The notes below the pieces were generated by a model, which worked only from the letters and a program-made list of their open reading frames with translations, was not told where the DNA came from and did no database searches. This document shows, piece by piece, positions 9,301 through 16,097 of a stretch of 64,000 bases of DNA. The stretch's first letter is position 1; each line of letters begins with the position of its first letter. Made by a program: the position numbers and the translations under genes. The stretch spans positions 1 through 64,000 of the forward strand of contig RHGE01000011.1 of the NCBI GenBank assembly GCA_004296775.1. Reading direction: 5' to 3'. Source of the stretch: Marinilabiliaceae bacterium JC017. GTDB taxonomy: Bacteria > Bacteroidota > Bacteroidia > Bacteroidales > Marinilabiliaceae.

Positions 9301-9793
9301 CACATTCTCTTATAAAAACCTTACAATGAATATTGTATTGGATTCTAAATTTGGTGGCGAAGTTTATTCTGCTACTGAAGCCTCTGCTTACTCAATGGGT
9401 AAACACAAAAATACCCTTGAGCGTAAAGAGTATACAGAAGGAGGAACATGGTATCCAAGCGAGTTAGAAGGAAAAGGAACCACTGCAAAGCCTAATGAGT
9501 TTTATGGTGCTGTAGCTTCCATTGATGAAGAATTTATCTATGATGCTTCTTATGTTTCTTTCAAAGAATTGAGTGTGAGCTATCGATTCCCGGCTAAATT
9601 TTTCAAAGATTCTAAATATTTCAAAGGTGCCAGTATTGGAGCATTTGGTAAGAACTTAGGATACCTTTATACAGCAACCGATAATATCGATCCACAATCA
9701 TCTTATTCTATCCATAACGGCGGTTCAGGAATTGAAATGGGTAACATGGCTTTACCTTCTAGCTTTGGATTTAATTTAAATGTGAAATTCTGA
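6362..9793 (+). CDS. SusC/RagA TonB-linked outer-membrane transporter with STN domain, locus 1
   Basis: About 1143 residues from the ATG at 6362. Order: signal segment (about 25-45), STN domain (LSLKLSDVTLSEFFNIIE through FKFYDNQVVIKK), carboxypeptidase-like regulatory domain (VSGNVTDKSGYGIPGVNVSV, FIGFISQEV), the DEVVVTALGIKREKKALGYA linker, plug (VIIRGSAVLSK, PLYVVDGVPIS, VLKGPAATALYGSRAINGV) and a C-terminal 22-strand barrel ending FNLNVKF. It imports an oligomer captured with its SusD partner, energised by TonB. The STN domain is the part that signals to FecR. Ligand unknown because no enzyme follows. Confidence 0.95.
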   Translation: MKKNEIWPSLSTKERSGHGFHWLKAGLVFLCLLSLPAFGRNQLEEKKLSLKLSDVTLSEFFNIIESKSDFVFIYNDAQIDPNSTISLNASDETVEEILKEVLGDVSFKFYDNQVVIKKNETEEALTRTNEVELDLLSQQQTKKVSGNVTDKSGYGIPGVNVSVKGTTNGTITNIDGAYTLEVNDDAILVFSFIGFISQEVPVVSTSTVNVVLEEEVMSVDEVVVTALGIKREKKALGYAAAEVGAEAFDNAKDANVMGALSGRLAGVQINTTGQGAGGSSSVIIRGSAVLSKSNEPLYVVDGVPISNTQFSNADDSGNGGIDSGNGLSGIAADDIENVSVLKGPAATALYGSRAINGVVLVTTKSGKGEKGTSVEFNSNFTLDMANIASDWQSVYGQGLHGKAPQTQPEGDDNTSMWGAKYSDVDTYINYRGDKKSYKFYDNEKDFYDLGMTWSNSIAVTHNGENSNVRLSYSNTTNDGMVPHTSYDRNTLNLAGGTKAFDDKLEINAKISYTKEESTNAMMGSTPFNPTSQLLGVPNNVSLADLKDYKDAKTGLPVGLGSNNSNPYWTLNEIDHAYTKNRVMTLVNAKYNFTDYISAQVRGGSDMTFYGNESVFPIGTPYYETGRANMTKAEETESNYDFLLTYDRNFTDMIGITVNGGASRMDREYESVCIFSDNFSIPTLQRPGYGTNNTQEIDYSKKRINSVYGTAQFRYGNFWYVDVTARNDWSSTLPSDNNSYFYPSVSSSVIISDLVEMPSWMSFAKVRGSWAQVGSDTDPYELALLYNLDSNAHPGWGGNNIIAGGIDGEVIPNAVLKPSIMTSYELGADMKFFNNRVGMDITYYNSIAEDQIMPVTVSSASGYGQAIVNSGSIENKGFEVSLYATPYKTSDFSWNTTVNFSKNSNEVVSLADGVKQLELLSGAGVNVIATVGKEYGTIMGSTYQRDEKGEIKLDENGLPMPTNEYSALGCGYHDIMLGWVNTFSYKNLTMNIVLDSKFGGEVYSATEASAYSMGKHKNTLERKEYTEGGTWYPSELEGKGTTAKPNEFYGAVASIDEEFIYDASYVSFKELSVSYRFPAKFFKDSKYFKGASIGAFGKNLGYLYTATDNIDPQSSYSIHNGGSGIEMGNMALPSSFGFNLNVKF

Positions 9794-9799
9794 TAAACA

Positions 9800-11674
9800 A
9801 TGAAGAAGTTAAATATATTACTCCTCGCAGCATTAGTAGGGTTTTCCGCTGCATGTACGGATGAGTTCGAGGATATTAATAAAAACCCTAATAAAGTAGA
9901 AGAGTTGGCTCCGGGGTACCAGTTTGGTGGTCTCCAACTGAACTATGCGGGAAACGGGCACGAAGAATGGCGTGGAAACCTGATTATGACGGGTCCTTTG
10001 GCCGGGATTACACAGTGTGCCTACCGTAGTGGTGAATCTTTTGGGGTAGCCGATGGTTTTACTGAAGCTAAATGGTCTGCCTTGTATAAGAATAGTGTGA
10101 AGAATGGCATGGACATGTTGCGTAATTTAAATGCAGCAAATAAGGATGGTAACATGGATGCCAAAATTGCCGAAACTGAGATTTTCTTACAGCTTGTATT
10201 CCAACGTTTGACTGACCTTTATGGAGATATTCCTTACAGTGAAGCCGGACAGGGTTATAATGATTTAGTGTATTATCCGGTTTATGACTCTCAGAAGGAT
10301 GTTTACAAAGGAATGGTTAGTAAATTGAAAACCTATCGTGATCAGTTATTAACTGTTAAAGGCGAAACTTTTGATGCCAGTGAAGATATTATCTATGGAC
10401 ATATGGATAATGATTCAAGGAAGAAAGCCTGGGCTAAATTAGCTAACTCAATGCTTTTGAGAATAGGAATGCGCGCCAGTACTGCCGATGCCGTATGGGC
10501 AAAGGAAGTAGTGGAAGAGGCTGCCAATAATGCAGCTGGATTCATTGATTCCTATGATAATACTGTTTCTGCCCTTGTTAAGCATTCTACTGTAGGTGGT
10601 CCATGGGGTATTCATGAAAATGGATCAGGTTCTGCAATTAACGGTAAAGCAGGTGGTTTTGCTTATTGTTTCCTTGGGGAAGAATACCTTCATATGGCGC
10701 AACAACGTAAAGACCCACGCTTATTTTATGTAGGGTGTCAGGTAATTTTCAAAGAAGGTGATTATTCAGCCTGGACCGGACAAACTTATTTTGATCCTTT
10801 TGATGAATGTGCTCGTCCGGGTGAACCTTGGAAACCAGTGGTATTTACTGCAGAGAAAGGTGGATCAACGGAATCTTTTTCAGTTCGTGGTATGATGACC
10901 GTGGATGGAGAAAGAGTATTCTGTAACTATCATTTGGATCAGAGTTTATTTGAGGATAAAACCTATACACCGGATTCTATTCAATTCTATACACTTTGTG
11001 GTGTTAACCCTAAAACAATTGGTAACAGGGAAGCTCCTACTATTGTATATGGTGCTGATGAAACCTATTATATTTTAGCTGAAGCTGCTGCTAAAGGATG
11101 GAATGTTCCGGGTGATGCAAAAGCTAACTTGGAAAAAGCGTTGCGTTTCACTTTCGCTAAATATCCAGGATTGTATCCATCTGATGGTTCTCCTGAGACT
11201 TATATGCAAAAGTATGAAGCTACCACTGGTAATAAAGCTGATTATAGTGCCATGACTGATGATTACATCTCAACAGTTGGTGCAGCTACAGTGGAGACCA
11301 TCCAGTTAGAGCGTTGGAAGTCATTATTGATTAATAATTATGAGGCGTTTGCTTTATGGAATCGTACCGCATTGAGTGTGACTTCTGTGAAACGTCCTTA
11401 TAACGATTCAGAAAATTTTGATGTCCCTGCTTATACAAAAGAAGACATGAAAGATATTAAGCCAGGTGTTGTTGTTCCTACGGATAAATATACATCAGAG
11501 CCATTCCATAATGGTGGTGATACAGGCGGTTATCGTCCACGTCGTTTGGATTATCCAAATGCTGAACGTAGCAACAACGCAACAAACGTTAAAAACGCTA
11601 TCGCTATCCAGGAAAAAACTTACGGAAATTCAGGATCTAATTTCATCTCTGCTAAGATGTGGATTAGTAAATAA
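9800..11674 (+). CDS. SusD/RagB family lipoprotein (SusD-like_2 type), locus 1
   Basis: 624 residues. The lipobox SAAC puts the lipidated Cys at about residue 19, followed by the acidic TDEFED, which fits export to the cell surface. The start INKNPNKVEELAPGYQFGGL, the LTDLYGDIPYSEAGQG block and the SMLLRIGMRASTAD helix point to the SusD-like_2 branch rather than classical SusD. It caps the SusC barrel and binds ligand. Six bases separate it from susC, and a strong terminator follows. There is no associated hydrolase, so substrate cannot be inferred. Confidence 0.93.
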   Translation: MKKLNILLLAALVGFSAACTDEFEDINKNPNKVEELAPGYQFGGLQLNYAGNGHEEWRGNLIMTGPLAGITQCAYRSGESFGVADGFTEAKWSALYKNSVKNGMDMLRNLNAANKDGNMDAKIAETEIFLQLVFQRLTDLYGDIPYSEAGQGYNDLVYYPVYDSQKDVYKGMVSKLKTYRDQLLTVKGETFDASEDIIYGHMDNDSRKKAWAKLANSMLLRIGMRASTADAVWAKEVVEEAANNAAGFIDSYDNTVSALVKHSTVGGPWGIHENGSGSAINGKAGGFAYCFLGEEYLHMAQQRKDPRLFYVGCQVIFKEGDYSAWTGQTYFDPFDECARPGEPWKPVVFTAEKGGSTESFSVRGMMTVDGERVFCNYHLDQSLFEDKTYTPDSIQFYTLCGVNPKTIGNREAPTIVYGADETYYILAEAAAKGWNVPGDAKANLEKALRFTFAKYPGLYPSDGSPETYMQKYEATTGNKADYSAMTDDYISTVGAATVETIQLERWKSLLINNYEAFALWNRTALSVTSVKRPYNDSENFDVPAYTKEDMKDIKPGVVVPTDKYTSEPFHNGGDTGGYRPRRLDYPNAERSNNATNVKNAIAIQEKTYGNSGSNFISAKMWISK

Positions 11675-11694
11675 TTCCCTTATTGCTCATAAAT

Positions 11695-11731
11695 AAAAGG
11701 GCTGTTGAATCTTTTCAACAGCCCTTTTTTA
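11695..11731 (+). terminator. Terminator of locus 1
   Basis: A perfect 15-bp inverted repeat, AAAAGGGCTGTTGAA (11695-11709) and TTCAACAGCCCTTTT (11714-11728), with a 4-nt loop and a T tail, 20 bp after the susD stop. Confidence 0.92.
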
Positions 11732-11735
11732 TTCA

Positions 11736-11874
11736 GTAGTTCGTTAAACTTTTGTAAGTAATTGAAAATAGTTTGTATTTATCCAATAGATAAAGTTGTT
11801 AATGGTCTAAAAAGTGAGAGTAATGTAAATCGGTCTAATGTCTATTATCTAAAATCTAACGATCTATTATTTCT
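11736..11874. repeat. Degenerate dispersed intergenic repeat, copy 2
   Basis: Begins AGTTCGTTAAAC, then TGAAAATAGTTTGTATTT, TGTAAATCGGTCTAATG and TCTATTATCTAAAATC, ending GATCTATTATT. The motif order follows 2805-2922. As there, it sits between a rightward terminator and the 3' end of a leftward gene. Confidence 0.45.
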
Positions 11875-11879
11875 ACGTG

Positions 11880-12416
11880 TTATATTTCTACGCCAAATCC
11901 AATGCTTAAAAGAGGTTCCCAGGAAGTATAAGGGGAATTTTTATGCTGTAAGACATCGAATAGTACACGGAATGTCATAAAACTGCGTGGTGATAGCATT
12001 TGGCGGTATCCTCCGCCCAGGTACAAGAAAGGAACAAAGTCGCGTGTTTTAGTTTCATTTGTTACGTACCGTTCTAAACTCATGCCCGAAAATTCAGAAT
12101 GGGCAAATAGTTGCGGAATAATGTTGTATTGAAGAAAGGCGCGGCCACCATATTGGTTGTAGGTGCGTTCTGTATTATATATTTTGTCTTTCGTATAGTT
12201 GTATTCAAAGCCTATTCCACTATATAGCTTTGGTGTCAATTTTAATCCAATGATCGGGGAGATAAGAATATTTGTGTAGCTTCCGAAACTCAATCCAATA
12301 TTTCCGCCGGTATAGAGTCTCTCTTTGAACGATTTCTTTTCAGTTTCCTGGCTGAATGCGCTAAAAAATGAAAGAAATGTAAACAAAATGGCAAGGGTGA
12401 TTTGATTTTTTTTCAT
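11880..12416 (-). CDS. Small outer-membrane beta-barrel protein, function unknown
   Basis: 178 residues with a signal peptide ending at AFSQ. The mature part shows alternating amphipathic strands (GGNIGLSFGSYTNILIS, PIIGLKLTPKLYSGIGFEY, PFLYLGGGYRQML) and ends LLSIGFGVEI, as expected for an eight- to ten-strand barrel of the OMP_b-brl type. I do not recognise a specific function. It follows the zinc-ribbon-like gene by 21 bp on the same strand, so they are probably co-transcribed. Confidence 0.7.
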   Translation of the reverse strand: MKKNQITLAILFTFLSFFSAFSQETEKKSFKERLYTGGNIGLSFGSYTNILISPIIGLKLTPKLYSGIGFEYNYTKDKIYNTERTYNQYGGRAFLQYNIIPQLFAHSEFSGMSLERYVTNETKTRDFVPFLYLGGGYRQMLSPRSFMTFRVLFDVLQHKNSPYTSWEPLLSIGFGVEI

Positions 12417-12437
12417 GGTTATGGTGTTTGAGTTGTT

Positions 12438-12626
12438 TTAACTGATGCATCCGCAGATAAAGCCTTCTGATAAGCTATCGAGTGCCTTTATTTCTACCTC
12501 CTTCTCTTTTTTTGAGTTCATACATTCATGGCACACCGGGAGGTTGGTTTTTTTATTGCGGGTGAAATTATTTTCTTCATCGGCTTTTCCGCAGACGAAA
12601 CATTGTTTGGGTAATCTCTTTTTCAT
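12438..12626 (-). CDS. Small protein with paired CxxC motifs
   Basis: About 62 residues from the ATG at 12626 (an upstream start at 12662 is possible but adds a weak N-terminus). CFVCGKADEENNF and LPVCHECMNSKKEK give two CxxC pairs about 20 residues apart, the spacing of a small zinc ribbon. The tail ends FICGCIS. No signal peptide, so cytoplasmic. It precedes the beta-barrel gene in the same direction. Function unknown. Confidence 0.6.
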   Translation of the reverse strand: MKKRLPKQCFVCGKADEENNFTRNKKTNLPVCHECMNSKKEKEVEIKALDSLSEGFICGCIS

Positions 12627-12687
12627 ATTTTTTGGTATGAGTTTTGATAGACTGTTAAACAAATTGTTAAATTAAAACACTGATCCT

Positions 12688-13203
12688 ATGAAATCAATGC
12701 TTAATAGTATTTTAGTGATGGTCCTATTGCTTGTGACAATTGGCAACGTGAAAGGTCAGAAGAAAAAGTCGAAAAAGGAAATTCGCGCAGAAAAATTCAT
12801 AGAGACACAAAAAATACTGGATGAGGGTATGTTTGAGTTTGATGTCGAACGTGCTTTTCCCCAGGGAGGACGTTCAATTGATCTCACCAATAATCCCGGT
12901 TTTGTCCGCGTTAAGGATGGAAACGCAGAGGGGGATTTACCCTTCTTTGGACGGGCTTATCGCGTTGACTATGGCGGGGATGCCGGAATAAATTTTGAGG
13001 GAAAGGTGGAAGAGCTTAAGAGTGTTAAAAATGATAAAAAGCAGCGAGTAACCTATTCGTTTAAGGTCAAGGATAAAGATGTCTATAATATTACAATGGA
13101 AGTAGGATATGATGGGAGTGGCTCACTTAGTGTTACTAGTAATGACCGTAGCTTTATTTCATATCATGGAAAGGTTTCAGAGATTATTAATGAAGAGGAG
13201 TAA
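12688..13203 (+). CDS. DUF4251 domain secreted protein
   Basis: 171 residues, signal peptide ending at VKGQ, then a lysine-rich stretch and the DUF4251 fold: FEFDVERAFPQGGRSIDLTNN, FVRVKDGNAEGDLPFFGRAY, then VTYSFKVKDKDVYNITMEV and SFISYHGKV. Family members are periplasmic proteins of unknown role, common in Bacteroidota. It is transcribed divergently from the CxxC protein and followed by its own terminator. Confidence 0.85.
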   Translation: MKSMLNSILVMVLLLVTIGNVKGQKKKSKKEIRAEKFIETQKILDEGMFEFDVERAFPQGGRSIDLTNNPGFVRVKDGNAEGDLPFFGRAYRVDYGGDAGINFEGKVEELKSVKNDKKQRVTYSFKVKDKDVYNITMEVGYDGSGSLSVTSNDRSFISYHGKVSEIINEEE

Positions 13204-13247
13204 CAATAAGTTGGAAGAAAATATTAAGGAGTAGTTTTTGCTTTTAT

Positions 13248-13282
13248 TCCGGGGTTCATTATTCTGTCCCCGGATTTTTTTT
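13248..13282 (+). terminator. Terminator of the DUF4251 gene
   Basis: TCCGGGG (13248-13254) pairs with CCCCGGA (13268-13274) and is followed at once by eight T. Confidence 0.85.
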
Positions 13283-13393
13283 ATCTAATGGATTGATTTG
13301 TCTGACCGGATAAAGGGGGTATTAATGTTTTGAATTGACAAAAGACCTGATCATGTGTTCCACCCGGTTTAATTACAGTGTGAAGTTATAAAA

Positions 13394-13879
13394 TTAGTAT
13401 CCGATAGTATAACGAAGACCCAATGCTATATCAAAAATAAAATCATCATGGCTGTTTATTAGTCCAATGCCAGGTCGTGTATCCAAACTTATTTGTATGG
13501 GAATTTCAGTGAAATTATATTCGATACCAATTTGCCCCGATATCCCGATATAAAAACCATCATCATCACCATTATATCCACTTTTCCAGCTCCATGATCC
13601 TAATTGGGCACCGGGTCCGGCATACCAGTTGAACCCTGCTTCAATGGGCCATATCCATTGATAGATACCGGCTAAATTGAAACCTGAATATTTTTTGTGT
13701 GTTTTTATTCCAAGATCTACCTCTAAACGATTTTGATCGGATAAACCACGTTGGTAGGAAATCTCTGTGCCAAAGGCGTTTCCTCCACCTAAACGTAAAC
13801 CAATAGAATGAGGATTAATCTGGGCAAATATGCCGAAACTAAAAGTTAGAACCATTAGTGATAAAAGTGATTTTTTCAT
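13394..13879 (-). CDS. Small outer-membrane beta-barrel protein, function unknown
   Basis: 161 residues with a signal peptide ending at IFAQ. Strands such as SIGLRLGGGNAFGTEISYQ, LAGIYQWIWPIEAGFNWYAG and FYIGISGQIGIEYNF, and the end IALGLRYTIGY, are typical of a short porin-like barrel. It stands alone on the minus strand, convergent with the DUF4251 gene. No specific function recognised. Confidence 0.72.
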   Translation of the reverse strand: MKKSLLSLMVLTFSFGIFAQINPHSIGLRLGGGNAFGTEISYQRGLSDQNRLEVDLGIKTHKKYSGFNLAGIYQWIWPIEAGFNWYAGPGAQLGSWSWKSGYNGDDDGFYIGISGQIGIEYNFTEIPIQISLDTRPGIGLINSHDDFIFDIALGLRYTIGY

Positions 13880-14312
13880 GTTGTTTATATTGTTGATTTA
13901 ATTTCAGATAGTTGTAGAAATGTAATCAGAAAACAATAACAATACATCAGGAATCATTGTTCATTGTTTGAAGAGGGCAAAAGGAATAGAGTGAAAAGCT
14001 GTCAGGCTATATCTTGGAATTGAAGGTGCGGGCCATCCCTCAGGTGGTACGAGTGTTTTTTTAAGGGCACGAGCCGGGAGTGTTCTGGGGGACGCTCTGA
14101 TTTATTTCTGCCGAACAGTTTTTGGAAGGAATATATTTAACATGTTGAATAAATATTCATGGCAGTACCTGAAAAAAGGTTTATTTTGGCTTATTGGTTC
14201 ATTTAGGAGGGTGGTGCTGCAGTATTTTTTTAGTAAAGATTGCTAATTATCACTAGTGGAAACTGGTCTTTTTGTATTTTAGCACTTTGTTTTCTTTAAA
14301 TAAGCTTATAGA
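13880..14312. other. Intergenic region before locus 2
   Basis: 433 bp with no gene seen. It separates the divergent barrel gene and sigma gene. TATTTTAG at 14275-14282, 31 bp before the sigma start, is a weak -7 candidate. The same TATTTTAGCAC string precedes the DUF6377 gene at 43089. The middle part is GC-richer, with no repeat I recognise. Confidence 0.35.
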
Positions 14313-14909
14313 ATGGATAACCGCCAATATTCAGATTTAAAAGACAGAATATATGAAAATGATACTCTTGCACTAGAGCGGTTAGTAGATATGTTTTATG
14401 AAAGACTAACTACTTTTGCTAAGTCAATAATAAAATCAGAGGAGTTAGCGGATGAAGTGGTGATGGATGTGTTTCTGCGAGTTTGGCAAAACAGAAAGAA
14501 TATAAAGAAGATAGATAAAATTGAAACCTACCTTTACGTCTCCGTTAAAAACATTGCCATAAACTATTTGAAGAAAGAGCGGAAAACGGAATTTGATGTA
14601 TTGGATGAAGCTCATATTACTGTTGCCAGTTATGATCATACTCCCGAAGGGAGCATTATCTCGAAGGAAATGTTGAATGAAATTAATCAGGCCGTAGATT
14701 TGTTACCCTCTAAATGTAAATTAATCTTTAAGCTTATTCGGGAAGATGGTTTGAAACGGAGCGAAGTGGCCGAAATATTGGATTTGTCCGTTAAAACCAT
14801 CGATAATCAGATAGCTATTGCCGTTAAAAAAATTGCTGAAACCTTAAGAATTGATCTGTCAGTACCATCTAATCGGTCTGGAATACAGCTCTTTTTACTC
14901 ACTTTGTAA
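14313..14909 (+). CDS. ECF RNA polymerase sigma factor, locus 2
   Basis: 198 residues. Region 2: ERLVDMFYERLTTFAKSII, ADEVVMDVFLRVWQNRKNI and TYLYVSVKNIAINYLKKER. Region 4: AVDLLPSKCKLIFKLIREDG followed by LKRSEVAEILDLSVKTID and NQIAIAVKKIAETL. It is the FecI-like sigma for locus 2 and should drive susC and susD, possibly with the enzymes downstream. It is followed after 78 bp by fecR. Confidence 0.93.
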   Translation: MDNRQYSDLKDRIYENDTLALERLVDMFYERLTTFAKSIIKSEELADEVVMDVFLRVWQNRKNIKKIDKIETYLYVSVKNIAINYLKKERKTEFDVLDEAHITVASYDHTPEGSIISKEMLNEINQAVDLLPSKCKLIFKLIREDGLKRSEVAEILDLSVKTIDNQIAIAVKKIAETLRIDLSVPSNRSGIQLFLLTL

Positions 14910-14987
14910 AAAAATATTAAAAAAAGATTAATTCTCTTTAGGGAGTTTTTAGATTTTCTTTGTCCTGTTAACGAAAAGAGATAGGAC

Positions 14988-15974
14988 ATGAAGAGAGATA
15001 TGCATAAAATAGTTGGACGGTATTTATCGGGAGAAGCTAATTCTAACGATAAAGAAGTGGTAGAGGCGCGGCGGAAAGAATCTGGTGAATTTAATGATGG
15101 TATAGAAAGACTGAAGTGGTATTGGGAATTAAAGGAATCTGCACCAGTCAGCACTAGCTCTTTCAAAGAGAAGTTGAAAGTAAGAATGCGTTTATTGCCC
15201 GATTATCAAAGAGCTAATGTCCGGATGATCTGGTGGAAAGTAGCGGCTGTTTTTTTCTTATTACTTTCCTTAGGATCCCTGTTTTATACCTCTTTTTATG
15301 ATGCACGTGATTTAGGTATGGCACAGGTGATCACACAAGCAGGCCAGCGTAGTCAGACGGTGCTTCCGGATGGAACTAAAGTATGGTTGAATCCTGGCAC
15401 CCGATTAGCCTATGATTTAAATAAGTGGGGAGATACACGTGATATTCAATTATCCGGGGAGGCTTATTTTAACGTGACACATAATGAAAAAATGCCTTTT
15501 GTCGTCAATACCCAGGGAGTGGATATACAAGTGCTCGGGACGAGTTTTAATGTACGAAGCTATGAGGCTGAGAAACGAGTTGAAACAACTTTAGTAGAAG
15601 GACGGGTGCTTGTGTCCCTGCAAGAGGAAAATAAGGGAGTTATTTTAAAACCGGGAGAAAAGCTTGTTTATTCCACCCAAGATAAGGGCTTGGATAAGTC
15701 ACGCATTGATCCGCAAGCGGTTTTGGCGTGGCGGGATGGGAAATTAGTTTTTAAGAGAACGCCTTTTAGCCAATTCGTCGAAAAATTAGAGCAGTATTAT
15801 GATGTTACGATAGGATATAATCCTGAAGATTTTGTCGGTATTCATTATTCAGGCACTTTGGATAATCTGAAAATTGAACAGGTCTTTGAGGTAATTAATG
15901 TTACGATACCACTTAATTACCGGATAAATAATGATAGTATTCAAATTTCTGTGATAAAACGAAAAAATCAGTAA
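14988..15974 (+). CDS. FecR-family anti-sigma factor, locus 2
   Basis: 328 residues, close to the family norm. Cytoplasmic N-terminus MHKIVGRYLSGEANSNDKE, one membrane segment WWKVAAVFFLLLSLGSLFY, then the periplasmic core QVITQAGQRSQTVLPDGTKV, WLNPGTRLAYD, IQLSGEAYFNVTHNEKMPF and IQVLGTSFNVRSYE. The C-terminal FSQFVEKLEQYYDVTIGYN would meet the STN domain of SusC. It is shorter than the locus 1 protein because it lacks the acidic insert. Confidence 0.93.
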   Translation: MKRDMHKIVGRYLSGEANSNDKEVVEARRKESGEFNDGIERLKWYWELKESAPVSTSSFKEKLKVRMRLLPDYQRANVRMIWWKVAAVFFLLLSLGSLFYTSFYDARDLGMAQVITQAGQRSQTVLPDGTKVWLNPGTRLAYDLNKWGDTRDIQLSGEAYFNVTHNEKMPFVVNTQGVDIQVLGTSFNVRSYEAEKRVETTLVEGRVLVSLQEENKGVILKPGEKLVYSTQDKGLDKSRIDPQAVLAWRDGKLVFKRTPFSQFVEKLEQYYDVTIGYNPEDFVGIHYSGTLDNLKIEQVFEVINVTIPLNYRINNDSIQISVIKRKNQ

Positions 15975-16001
15975 TGCTTATGAGTGTGTAATATTAACTA
16001 A

Positions 16002-16058
16002 AACGGGAAATGCTGGAACATTTCCCGTTCAGACTGGCTATGGCTGGAACCATAGCCA
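16002..16058 (+). promoter_or_regulatory. Two tandem stem-loops with identical loops between fecR and susC, locus 2
   Basis: First stem AACGGGAAATG (16002-16012) and CATTTCCCGTT (16019-16029). Second stem TGGCTATGG (16035-16043) and CCATAGCCA (16050-16058). Both loops read CTGGAA. The stems differ completely, so this is not a simple duplication. They start 27 bp after fecR and end 39 bp before susC. Without a T run they look like processing, stability or protein-binding sites rather than terminators. Confidence 0.65.
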
Positions 16059-16097
16059 AAAGACTAAATTTTATTAACTCAAATCTTTTGTAAAATT

